Shown here: piece after piece, positions 34,881 to 41,754 of the stretch
Position numbering within the stretch: the first letter of the stretch is position 1
Layout of the letters: each line of letters starts with the position of its first letter
DNA from: CAYYJS01 sp964472315
Lineage (GTDB): Bacteria; Verrucomicrobiota; Kiritimatiellia; UBA8416
Length of the DNA stretch: 64,000 nt
Direction: 5' to 3'
Assembly: GCA_964472315.1 (NCBI GenBank)
Contig: CAYYJS010000013.1
Coordinates: forward strand, 11,823-75,822
Translations under genes and position numbers: made by a program
The notes under the pieces: model-generated
The model's database searches: none
What the model saw: the letters and a program-made list of their open reading frames with translations, nothing else
What the model was told of the DNA's origin: nothing

Positions 34881-35837
34881 TTACACTCTGAACAATGTCG
34901 TAATCGAACGCCCTTCGTGAATGCGTACGATCGCTTCCCCGAGCATCTCGGACACGGACAACACGGTGACCGGGTATCCATCCAGGTCGACCCCGACCGG
35001 AACCGTATCCGTCACGATCAATTCCTTGATCGGCGACGCCTTCAATCGGACGATGGCTTTCTCGGTGACCGTCGCGTGCGTGACGGCGGCATAGATGTCG
35101 CCGGCGCCATGCTTGGCCAACAGTTTGGCCGCGGAACAGAGCGTGCCCGCCGTGGTCGTCATGTCGTCCACCATGACCGCCGTACGCCCGTCAACATTAC
35201 CGACCAGCGTGAAGGCCTCCACCTCGGATGGTCCCATGCGCTGCTTGGCCACAACCGCCAGGTCGCACCGCATCTGGCGGGCATACGCGTACGCCGCCTT
35301 CACACCGCCGGTGTCCGGCGCCACAATCACGGGATTCTTCAGTTCGAGCGCATCGAGGTACTTGGCAATGATCGGGAACGCATACAGATGATCGACCGGA
35401 ATATCGAAGAAACCCTGAATCTGCTGCGCGTGTAGATCCACCGTCAACAGCCGGTTCACGCCGGCCGCCACCAGCAGATTGGCCACGAGTTTCGCCGTGA
35501 TCGGCACCCGCGGCTGGTCCTTCCGGTCCTGCCGCGCATACCCGTAGTAAGGGATGACCGCGGTGATGCGCCCCGCCGACGCGCGCTTCATGGCGTCGAT
35601 CATGATCAGCAGTTCCATCAGGTGCTCGTTCGGGGGGTTGCAGATCGGCTGAACGATGAAAACGTCGCTGCCGCGGATGTTCTCGGTCACCTTCACAAGC
35701 GTCTCGCCATCCGGAAAACGGCTGATGACCACCGCACCCAGCGGAACGTTGGCGTACTCGGCGATACGCTCCGCCAACGGCGCGTTCGCGGTGCCGGTGA
35801 ATATCTTCAGATCGTTCGCGTGCATTCCCGCGTACAC
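34881..35837 (-). CDS. prs: ribose-phosphate pyrophosphokinase
   Basis: Makes PRPP from ribose 5-phosphate and ATP. The 318-residue form starts at GTG 35837, which has GGAG 9 bp upstream; an ATG at 35825 is the alternative, and a TTG at 35858 is not credible. Motifs are RFPDGETLVKV, YGYARQDRK, the metal-binding VDLHAQQIQGFFD, and the PRPP loop AVMVDDMTTTAGTL near 219. The gene starts only 23 bp after the tRNA-Gln, so it is probably read on the same transcript and freed by tRNA processing. Confidence 0.94.
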   Translation of the reverse strand: MYAGMHANDLKIFTGTANAPLAERIAEYANVPLGAVVISRFPDGETLVKVTENIRGSDVFIVQPICNPPNEHLMELLIMIDAMKRASAGRITAVIPYYGYARQDRKDQPRVPITAKLVANLLVAAGVNRLLTVDLHAQQIQGFFDIPVDHLYAFPIIAKYLDALELKNPVIVAPDTGGVKAAYAYARQMRCDLAVVAKQRMGPSEVEAFTLVGNVDGRTAVMVDDMTTTAGTLCSAAKLLAKHGAGDIYAAVTHATVTEKAIVRLKASPIKELIVTDTVPVGVDLDGYPVTVLSVSEMLGEAIVRIHEGRSITTLFRV

Positions 35838-35860
35838 CTGTTTCCGCTCCTCGCTCAACC

Positions 35861-35934
35861 TGGTTGCCCGACTAGGACTCGAACCTAGACTCTAGCCTCC
35901 AAAGGGCCGTGTGCTGCCATTACACCATCGGGCA
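35861..35934 (-). tRNA. tRNA-Gln (TTG anticodon), CCA encoded
   Basis: The minus strand folds into a cloverleaf: acceptor TGCCCGA pairs with TCGGGCA, discriminator A, encoded CCA at 35861-35863. The anticodon loop CTTTGGA gives TTG (Gln, CAA codons), and the T arm is CTAGG/CCTAG around TTCGAGT. The outermost anticodon-stem pair is a C-A mismatch. It lies between ispE and prs on the same strand, and the ispE stop codon is inside it. Confidence 0.93.
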
Positions 35935-36826
35935 ACATCCGCACCGCCCGGCCCCAGAGGCCGGCGCCGAAAGCCGCCCGGACAGCCGTCAGCATCTCCC
36001 GGGCATGTCCTTCATCCCGGGCCAGCCCGAAAACGGAACCGCCGCTGCCCGATAGCAAGCTCCCCAAGGCCCCATGTTCCATGAGACCTTCGAGCAGCAT
36101 CTCGATCAGCGGATACTTCCGCACCACCGTCGCCTGGAGGTCGTTGAACAACGCCCCCGCCAGGCCGGAAAGACTCCTTTCCTGAACGGCGGAAATCATC
36201 CTTGTATAGATTGCGCCCGGGGAAGTCAAGGGCGGCGTGTAACACGCGTAGACGTCACGCGTCGGAACGGGGAAGCCGGGATTGAGCAAGACCAGCCACC
36301 AGGGCTCCGCCCCGGCGGCATCCGGATCGAACATCAACGGCGTGACGCGCTCGCCGCGGCCGGCCACACCGACAAGCCGGTCATGGACCTGCGCGGGCAC
36401 GTCGCACCCGATTTCGGCGCCCAGGTCCGCCAGCGCGGCAACATCCAGTCCGACGCCCCACAAGTCGTTGAGCGCCCGCAGCACCGCCGCGGCATCCGAA
36501 CTGCCGCCGCCCAGGCCCCCGCCGGGCGGGATGTGCTTCTCGATGCCCATGGTCGCCCCGAGACGGCTCCCGGTGCGCGCCTGCAGCAACCGCGCCGCCC
36601 GCGTCGCCAGGTTGTCATCGGCGCCGGCCAGGCCGAGGCGACGCTCGTCGATGCTGCCGGTCGGCAAAATCCGCGTCTCGATCGCGGGTGTGTCCGTTCG
36701 CGCAATCTCGATGCGGTCGTACAGACTCACCGGCAGGATGATGCTCCGGATGTCATGATAGCCGTCGGCACGCTTGCCGCACACCTCGAGGACGAGGTTG
36801 ATCTTGGCCGGCGCAAGCACCGTCAT
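35885..36826 (-). CDS. ispE: 4-diphosphocytidyl-2-C-methyl-D-erythritol kinase
   Basis: A GHMP kinase of the non-mevalonate isoprenoid pathway. The ATG at 36826 gives the family start (MTVLAPAKINLVLEV); KHIPPGGGLGGGSSDAAAVL is the ATP-binding loop and LLSGSGGSVFGL the third motif. The frame does not stop after the conserved end (LWGRAVRM). It runs on through 17 more codons made entirely of tRNA-Gln sequence and stops at a TAG in the tRNA T stem. The start overlaps the regulator gene (ATGA at 36823-36826). Confidence 0.94.
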   Translation of the reverse strand: MTVLAPAKINLVLEVCGKRADGYHDIRSIILPVSLYDRIEIARTDTPAIETRILPTGSIDERRLGLAGADDNLATRAARLLQARTGSRLGATMGIEKHIPPGGGLGGGSSDAAAVLRALNDLWGVGLDVAALADLGAEIGCDVPAQVHDRLVGVAGRGERVTPLMFDPDAAGAEPWWLVLLNPGFPVPTRDVYACYTPPLTSPGAIYTRMISAVQERSLSGLAGALFNDLQATVVRKYPLIEMLLEGLMEHGALGSLLSGSGGSVFGLARDEGHAREMLTAVRAAFGAGLWGRAVRMLPDGVMAAHGPLEARV

Positions 36827-37329
36827 TCTGTCTGGACCTGAAAACACGCGGGCGGAACTACCACACTGCCCCCCGCGTGACAAGTCAAATGCTCCCCTTC
36901 CATGCGGGCGGCAAAGTCATCCCGCGGACTCCGGTCGGCCGCACCGGCCTGCTGCATGTAGTCGGCCAGCGCCAGCAGCCTGTCCAGCACGCAACGGTCC
37001 ATGACATGTTCCATGCGGCAGGCGTTGGTTTCGGCCAGTCCCGGCTCCACGAGCAGGACATCCTGCAGAAAACCCCGCAGGATTTCATGGCTGCGCGAGA
37101 CCTCGCGGGCGATGGATGACCCGCCGCCCGTCAGCGACACCGCCTCATAGGGGGCATAGTGGATCAGCCCCTTGTCCGACAGCGCCCGCAACGCCGCGGT
37201 AACGGTGGACTTGTGCACGCCCAGCCGCGCGGCGATGTCGCCCGCCCGCGCCTCGCCCGTCTCGTGCGTCAGCGCCAGGATCGCCTCGAGGTAATCCTGC
37301 AACGCCGCGGAAAGCTGTTCGTTCGCCAT
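36823..37329 (-). CDS. DtxR/MntR-type metal-dependent repressor
   Basis: 168 residues. A winged helix (residues 8-65; ARAGDIAARLGVHKSTVTAAL) precedes the dimerisation and metal-binding region, with RSHEILRGFLQDVL and CRMEHVMD giving the expected His, Glu and Cys ligands. The tail ends in GEHLTCHAGGSV. It should sense Fe2+ or Mn2+. A strong promoter and a perfect inverted repeat lie upstream, suggesting autoregulation, and its stop overlaps the ispE start. This makes the whole ispE-tRNA-prs run a possible target of metal control. Confidence 0.85.
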   Translation of the reverse strand: MANEQLSAALQDYLEAILALTHETGEARAGDIAARLGVHKSTVTAALRALSDKGLIHYAPYEAVSLTGGGSSIAREVSRSHEILRGFLQDVLLVEPGLAETNACRMEHVMDRCVLDRLLALADYMQQAGAADRSPRDDFAARMEGEHLTCHAGGSVVVPPACFQVQTE

Positions 37330-37351
37330 GCCGATACCCGTCGCATTCGTA

Positions 37352-37369
37352 AGTTTGACCGATCAAACT
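37352..37369 (-). promoter_or_regulatory. operator of the DtxR-like gene
   Basis: AGTTTGA and TCAAACT form a perfect 7-bp inverted repeat around a CCGA/TCGG centre. It begins one base after the -10 element and covers the predicted start of transcription, the usual place for a repressor site of this family. Confidence 0.6.
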
Positions 37370-37370
37370 C

Positions 37371-37399
37371 AGGATACTCGCGCGCCGCCGTCAAGTCAA
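37371..37399 (-). promoter_or_regulatory. promoter of the regulator-ispE operon
   Basis: On the minus strand TTGACT and TATCCT are separated by 17 bp. Transcription would begin near 37364, inside the inverted repeat. Confidence 0.6.
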
Positions 37400-37653
37400 C
37401 CCGCCGCGCGGCGTGTCGAACCGGGACCTCGTGCCGCATGCGCCGCGCCCGTCGCGGTAGGGGTTTGCCCATGCGACTTTGAGGGGCTCCCCGATTTCTC
37501 CGTCCCCCCGACTCGCCTAGTCTGACACCGTCCTACGCAAGGCGGGTCAGCCAGGAGGGTTTTGCGGCTTAGGGAGACGGCTGAACGGCATCGGCCGCGC
37601 CCGTGTGGTCGCGTAACGCAGAGACAGGAACAACGCAGGAGGAGGAAACGGAG
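37400..37653. other. intergenic stretch between divergent genes
   Basis: Apart from the ribosome-binding region GGAGGAGGAAACGGAG just before 37654, I see no gene or known RNA. Several short G- and C-runs near 37455-37510 are unexplained. Confidence 0.45.
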
Positions 37654-38031
37654 ATGATCAAGTCGAACGGCAACGAGGCGATGGGTAACCGGACACCGAT
37701 GCAGATGGTCGCGCCGCGGGAGGGGGTATCTGCTCAACCCTCGCCGCGCAAGGCCGAAACAGCCCCGCGGGAACAGCGCCCGGCCATGACGTTCGTCTTC
37801 GCCGCGGCGCCGCAGGCGAAGGACGTATTCGTGGCCGGCGATTTCAACAACTGGGACCCGACGGCGACGCGTATGACGAGACGCGGCAGCGAGTTCAAAC
37901 GCAAGATCGAGCTCGCGCCCGGCGAACATCAGTATAAGTTCGTCGTCGATGGCCAATGGGTGGCCGACCCCGCGTCGGACGTGCATGTGGTGAACGACCT
38001 GGGTACCGTGAACAGCGTCATCCGGGTCTAG
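37654..38031 (+). CDS. small CBM48/AMPK-type glycogen-binding protein
   Basis: 125 residues with a very strong ribosome-binding site. A low-complexity N-terminal third (Pro/Gln/Arg) precedes a carbohydrate-binding module 48: FVFAAAPQAKDVFVAGDFNN, WDPTATRMTR, then GEHQYKFVVDGQWVADP. No catalytic domain is attached. Such stand-alone isoamylase-N-like domains bind alpha-glucans, often as partners of glycogen enzymes. A relic of a glucan phosphorylase lies just downstream, which supports a former glycogen locus. Confidence 0.85.
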   Translation: MIKSNGNEAMGNRTPMQMVAPREGVSAQPSPRKAETAPREQRPAMTFVFAAAPQAKDVFVAGDFNNWDPTATRMTRRGSEFKRKIELAPGEHQYKFVVDGQWVADPASDVHVVNDLGTVNSVIRV

Positions 38032-38075
38032 TCGACAACAGGGAACGGGCCCGCGCGGTCCAATATGCGGAAAGC

Positions 38076-38112
38076 ACGGGAGTGTCCCGGCCCACGCGGG
38101 GGACACTCCCGT
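38076..38112 (+). terminator. long hairpin after the CBM48 gene
   Basis: ACGGGAGTGTCCC at 38076-38088 pairs perfectly with GGGACACTCCCGT at 38100-38112 across an 11-base loop. No T-run follows, so factor-independent termination is uncertain. A mobile REP-like origin is equally possible, since a single arm of the same motif recurs near 61247. Confidence 0.5.
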
Positions 38113-38345
38113 CTTCCACTTCGACCGCTTCGAACCCGCCCTGGCATTGGAAACGCTGGGGCCGCTGCGCGAGCAGTCGGGTCTTTCCGAACCGGAGTTG
38201 CTCGGGCTCGGTCGCGTCACCCCGATGGACAACGGCGAGCCGTTCTGCATGACCGTGCTGGGACTGCGCATGGCCTGGTACCGGAACGCGGTCGCACACC
38301 TCCATCAACGGGTCAGCCAAGACATGTGGCACATGCTGTGGCCCG
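38112..38345 (+). pseudogene. fragment of GT35 alpha-glucan phosphorylase
   Basis: The frame reads LSEPELLGLGRVTPMDNGEP, FCMTVLGLRMAWYRN, then HLHQRVSQDMWHMLWP, closely resembling the 'LALGRVNPxDxNEPFCMTVLALR...LHGEVSRxMW' segment of actinobacterial-type glycogen phosphorylases. Both the N-terminal part and the PLP-binding C-terminal half are missing. The remaining 38346-38430 has no clear assignment. Confidence 0.6.
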
Positions 38346-38430
38346 CGGTTCGCACAGTACAAGCGCGGCAACCTGCTGCTGCACGACATGGACTGGTATC
38401 GCGAAGCGCCGGCGTCCCACGCGAACTCCG

Positions 38431-39252
38431 TCAAGGGGGGCTTGGGTGTCGTGCCGCACGCTGCCGGACGGCCTCGTAAAGCAGGATGGTCGTGGCGGAG
38501 GCGACGTTGAGGGAGTCGGCCTGGCCGCGCATGGGAATGCGGACGCGGATGTCGGCGGCCGCCAGCCAGCGATCCGTCAGTCCGTATTGTTCGGCACCGA
38601 CGACGATGGCGATACCGCGCGTGAGGTCGACGTCGCTGTACAGGACATCGCTGTGCGGCGTGGTCGCCACGATTCGCACCTGGCGGGCCTTGAGCCAGTC
38701 GAGGGCGACATCGGTGGCCGTCTCGATGACCGGCAGCGTGAAGATCGTGCCGACGCTGGCGCGGACGACGTTGGGGTTGTTGACGTCCGTACAGCGGTCG
38801 CACACGATGACGGCGTCGACACCGGCGGCATCGGCGGAACGCAGGATCGTGCCGAGGTTGCCGGGCTTCTCGATGGACTCGGCGACAACCACGAACGGGT
38901 TGTCGATGTCCGCGAGTTCATCAAGCCCGCGCCGCACCTGGGGGCCGATGGCGAGCAACCCGTCCGGACGGTCACGGTACGCGATCTTGTCGAAGACGGA
39001 CCGGACACAGTCGACGATCGTGGCGCCCTGATCGACGGCCCGCTGAATCAGGGCCTCGTTGTTCTCGCCCTGGAACAGCTCCCGACAACAGAACAGTTCC
39101 GTGACGGCGTGCCGGTTGTTCAGGGCGTGCCGGATCTCGCGGTAGCCTTCGATGATCATCAACCCCTGGCTGTCGCGATGCGAACGCTGCCGGAGCTTGA
39201 CGACCTCTTTGATGCGGAGGTTGGCCGGACTGGTGATGACGAGCGGCGGCAT
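38431..39252 (-). CDS. TrmH/SpoU-family RNA 2'-O-methyltransferase
   Basis: 273 residues with a SPOUT trefoil knot. The substrate-binding N-terminal domain has VVKLRQRSHRDSQGLMIIEG; motif 1 is ESIEKPGNLGTILRSADAAG near 146, motif 2 is VVGAEQYGL, and motif 3 is IPMRGQADSLNVASATTILL. It probably methylates a ribose in 23S rRNA or tRNA; the N-terminal domain is of the RlmB/TsnR-like kind. The lipoprotein gene lies 4 bp upstream in the same direction. Confidence 0.9.
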   Translation of the reverse strand: MPPLVITSPANLRIKEVVKLRQRSHRDSQGLMIIEGYREIRHALNNRHAVTELFCCRELFQGENNEALIQRAVDQGATIVDCVRSVFDKIAYRDRPDGLLAIGPQVRRGLDELADIDNPFVVVAESIEKPGNLGTILRSADAAGVDAVIVCDRCTDVNNPNVVRASVGTIFTLPVIETATDVALDWLKARQVRIVATTPHSDVLYSDVDLTRGIAIVVGAEQYGLTDRWLAAADIRVRIPMRGQADSLNVASATTILLYEAVRQRAARHPSPP

Positions 39253-39256
39253 GGGC

Positions 39257-39634
39257 CTACTGGTGGGTGATGTAGGCGTCGGCCGAAGCGACCGTGGTCG
39301 TGGTTGCGGTCGTGGTCGTGGTATTCGTGCCGGTGCTGGTGACGGTTTGCGCGACGATGCTGACGGTCAGCACCTGGGACGCCGCCCCGGCCCGCAGGCT
39401 CGTGTAGATCGTGCGTTCGCCGACGTTCTGGCTGAGGTAACCGAGGCTCGCGTCCGAAAGGCGCCAGGCGTACTCGTTCCAGCCGGATGCCGCGAACTCG
39501 ATGGACTGGCCTTTGCTGATGGTCGCCTCGCGCGGCGTGATGGTCAGATAGATTTGGGAAGGCTTTTCGGTCTCGCAGCCGACGATCAGACCGGCCACGA
39601 CAATCGCCGACAGGCATGTCCATGTCCATTGCAT
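39257..39634 (-). CDS. putative small lipoprotein (125 aa)
   Basis: A type II signal peptide (AIVVAGLIVGC) puts the lipidated Cys at residue 20. The mature part is an Ig-like bacterial domain (IYLTITPREATISKGQSIEF) ending in a Thr-rich tail, TSTGTNTTTTTATTTTV. The function is unknown; a periplasm- or surface-facing lipoprotein is likely. The start codon lies almost exactly at the predicted transcription start, and no ribosome-binding site is seen, so the mRNA may be leaderless. Confidence 0.7.
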   Translation of the reverse strand: MQWTWTCLSAIVVAGLIVGCETEKPSQIYLTITPREATISKGQSIEFAASGWNEYAWRLSDASLGYLSQNVGERTIYTSLRAGAASQVLTVSIVAQTVTSTGTNTTTTTATTTTVASADAYITHQ

Positions 39635-39640
39635 GCGGAA

Positions 39641-39670
39641 ACTTTAGCGCAAGGGGCGAACGGCTGTCAA
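39641..39670 (-). promoter_or_regulatory. promoter of the lipoprotein-methyltransferase pair
   Basis: A consensus TTGACA and a TAAAGT are 18 bp apart on the minus strand, with the ATG only 6 bp after the -10. Confidence 0.6.
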
Positions 39671-39873
39671 TGAATCGCTGGGGAGGACAGTGTCCACGGG
39701 GCGCGCATCGGGCGGGCGCGCATGGCGTTCGCCTCGTCGTCGCCGATGAACTCGCGGCTGGATCGTTGCTGCGTCCCCGTCTGGCAGATGCGGCCGGTGG
39801 CGGCGGCCGCACGACAGATGGCGCGCCTCTCGACGATGGTCAGCGTCATGGGCTTTTCGACGTAGACATCCTT
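39667..39873 (-). pseudogene. fragment of a Gfo/Idh/MocA-family oxidoreductase
   Basis: The frame KDVYVEKPMTLTIVERRAIC, then GRICQTGTQQRSSREF, matches the NAD(P)-binding central segment of Gfo/Idh/MocA oxidoreductases (EKPxxLT...QxGTQ.RS). The Rossmann start and the C-terminal half are missing. It overlaps the promoter of the lipoprotein operon, which suggests that promoter evolved in, or was fused to, relic DNA. Confidence 0.65.
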
Positions 39874-40016
39874 CCTATCGTGACGATCGTTCCCGAAATG
39901 GCGGCATTGTACGGCATGGCCGCGCGACAACCAGCCGGAAAATGAGTGGCGTTCGCGCTGGATTCCGGCGCGGGGTTCTGCAAGACTCCGCACGCGTAGA
40001 GGAGGCATCGAAACGA

Positions 40017-40904
40017 ATGGCCAAGAAAAACCGTCGGAATATCCAACAACATCGCGCGCGCAGCCGGCAACGGGTCGATGCGCGCCGCAAGCAGCGCAAG
40101 AAAGCACAGGCGGGATCGCGGCCGACGCTCGCGGTCGGCCGCGGCACGATGCGTGCCGCGCCGCTCCACGAAGTCCTGCTGACCGACAACCTGTTTGCCG
40201 TAGGCATCGGACATCTTGTCGTGAGCCGGAGCCTGCCGAACGGGCAGTTGGCCATAGGCATTTTCATGATCGATGTGCGGTGCATGGGTGTTAAGGACGC
40301 GTTCCTGCAGGTCGGTGATCCTTTCGGGTATGTTGGTTTGCGTCGCAAGCTGGTCGATTTCGGCGCGTCGCCCGTCGATCCGGCTTACGCCCGTAAACTT
40401 CTGGACGCGGCCGTCGGCTACGCGCGCGGACTGGGCTTCGAACCGAGCGGCCATTTCAAGGACGCTTACGTCGTCATCGACGCGATCGATGCGTCCACCT
40501 GTACCGATGCCTTCGTTTTCGGCGTCGACGGCAAGCCGCACTTCATGTCGGGACCGTACGATTCGCCGGCCTTCATCGCCCACGTCACCCGCACGCTGGA
40601 AGCGGCATGCGGCAAGGACGGCTACAACTTTACGATCGCCGGGCCCGAGATGGACGGGGACTGGTTCGACTCGGACGAGGACGATGAGGACACGGACGAG
40701 ATCGACGACGAGGCGGAGGAGGTGACGCGTTGTGTCCAATCCCTGCTGGAAGGGCCGCATCCGGACGACAACGACCACGGACGCGTCGCGCCGCCGCCCC
40801 CCGCAAGGGTCAACGCCGATGACGGAACGCAACCGACGACAGCCGATGCGCCGGCGAAAGGCTGGTTGAGCGGCATCAAGCGCCTGTTCAAGAAACAGGA
40901 CTGA
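40017..40904 (+). CDS. hypothetical protein with basic N- and acidic C-terminal regions (295 aa)
   Basis: The ATG has AGAGGAGG upstream. A strongly basic start (MAKKNRRNIQQHRARSRQRV) is followed by a globular domain (50-215) with LAIGIFMIDVRCMGVKDAFL, then GLGFEPSGHFKDAYVV. An acidic stretch (DSDEDDEDTDEIDDEAEE, near 222) and a Pro-rich linker precede a basic tail, IKRLFKKQD. Similar domains occur in bacteria and plants without known function, sometimes with a SEC-C motif; none is seen here. Converges with the thiD end. Confidence 0.75.
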   Translation: MAKKNRRNIQQHRARSRQRVDARRKQRKKAQAGSRPTLAVGRGTMRAAPLHEVLLTDNLFAVGIGHLVVSRSLPNGQLAIGIFMIDVRCMGVKDAFLQVGDPFGYVGLRRKLVDFGASPVDPAYARKLLDAAVGYARGLGFEPSGHFKDAYVVIDAIDASTCTDAFVFGVDGKPHFMSGPYDSPAFIAHVTRTLEAACGKDGYNFTIAGPEMDGDWFDSDEDDEDTDEIDDEAEEVTRCVQSLLEGPHPDDNDHGRVAPPPPARVNADDGTQPTTADAPAKGWLSGIKRLFKKQD

Positions 40905-40931
40905 GGCGACGGCGCCGTTCGGCCCGCACGG

Positions 40932-41753
40932 CTACCCCGCGGCGGGCCGTATGCCCAGCGGTGTATGCTTCCCGGCGCGGAACGGCGCGGCCAGCGCGTG
41001 CGCGACGAAGGCCTGGGCCGCCTTGACGGCGTCCGGCAGCGTTCGGCCGTGCGCCAGGCCGGCGGCGCAGGCCGCGGCAAACGTGCAGCCGGTACCATGC
41101 GTCTCGACGGCGGGGAGACGCGTCTGCGCGAACCGGTGGCAGACGGCGCCATCGTAGAGAACGTCGACGAGCGCCGCGCCGCGCGCGGAGTCCAGATGGC
41201 CGCCTTTGACCACGCAGGCGCAGCCGAAACGATCGTAGACGGCCCGCGCCGCGGCTTCCATCTGCTCGACCGATGCGATGGCCATGCCCGTGAGCGTCTC
41301 CGCTTCCGGGATGTTGGGCGTCGTGACGGTCGCCAGCGGCAACAGGTCCGACCGCAGGGCCGCGACGGCGTCATCCTTGAGCAGCCGCCCGCCCGACGTC
41401 GCGATCATCACGGGGTCGACCACCAGCGCCGGCAGGCGGCGCGCCCCGAGGACGGCCGCCACCCGCGCGACCAGCTCCGCCGAATAGAGCATGCCGGTCT
41501 TGACGGCAACCACGGGGAAGCCGTCGCACACGGCGTCGATCTGCCGTTGTACGATCTCGGGGCTCAACGCCTCGATCCCGCGCACCGCGTCGGGGTTCTG
41601 CGCCGTGACGCACGTGATGGCGGACGTGCCGAAGCAGCCGAGCGCGGCAAACGTCTTCAGGTCGGCCTGAATGCCGGCGCCGCCGCCGCTATCCGAACCC
41701 GCGATGGTCAGGACGACGGGAACCGGTGTCGCGACAATGGCGGCGCGTGTCAC
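40932..41753 (-). CDS. thiD: hydroxymethylpyrimidine/phosphomethylpyrimidine kinase
   Basis: Ribokinase-fold enzyme of thiamine synthesis that phosphorylates HMP and HMP-P. The GTG at 41753 gives 273 residues starting just before VVLTIAGSDSGGGAGIQADL. VVDPVMIATSGGRLL near 122 and the anion-hole/catalytic THGTGCTFAAACAAGLA near 222 are intact. Its start lies 1 bp after the argG stop, so it is translated with the arginine genes; a thiamine gene there is unusual. No TPP riboswitch is seen, as expected inside an operon. Confidence 0.92.
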   Translation of the reverse strand: MTRAAIVATPVPVVLTIAGSDSGGGAGIQADLKTFAALGCFGTSAITCVTAQNPDAVRGIEALSPEIVQRQIDAVCDGFPVVAVKTGMLYSAELVARVAAVLGARRLPALVVDPVMIATSGGRLLKDDAVAALRSDLLPLATVTTPNIPEAETLTGMAIASVEQMEAAARAVYDRFGCACVVKGGHLDSARGAALVDVLYDGAVCHRFAQTRLPAVETHGTGCTFAAACAAGLAHGRTLPDAVKAAQAFVAHALAAPFRAGKHTPLGIRPAAG

Positions 41754-41754
41754 G

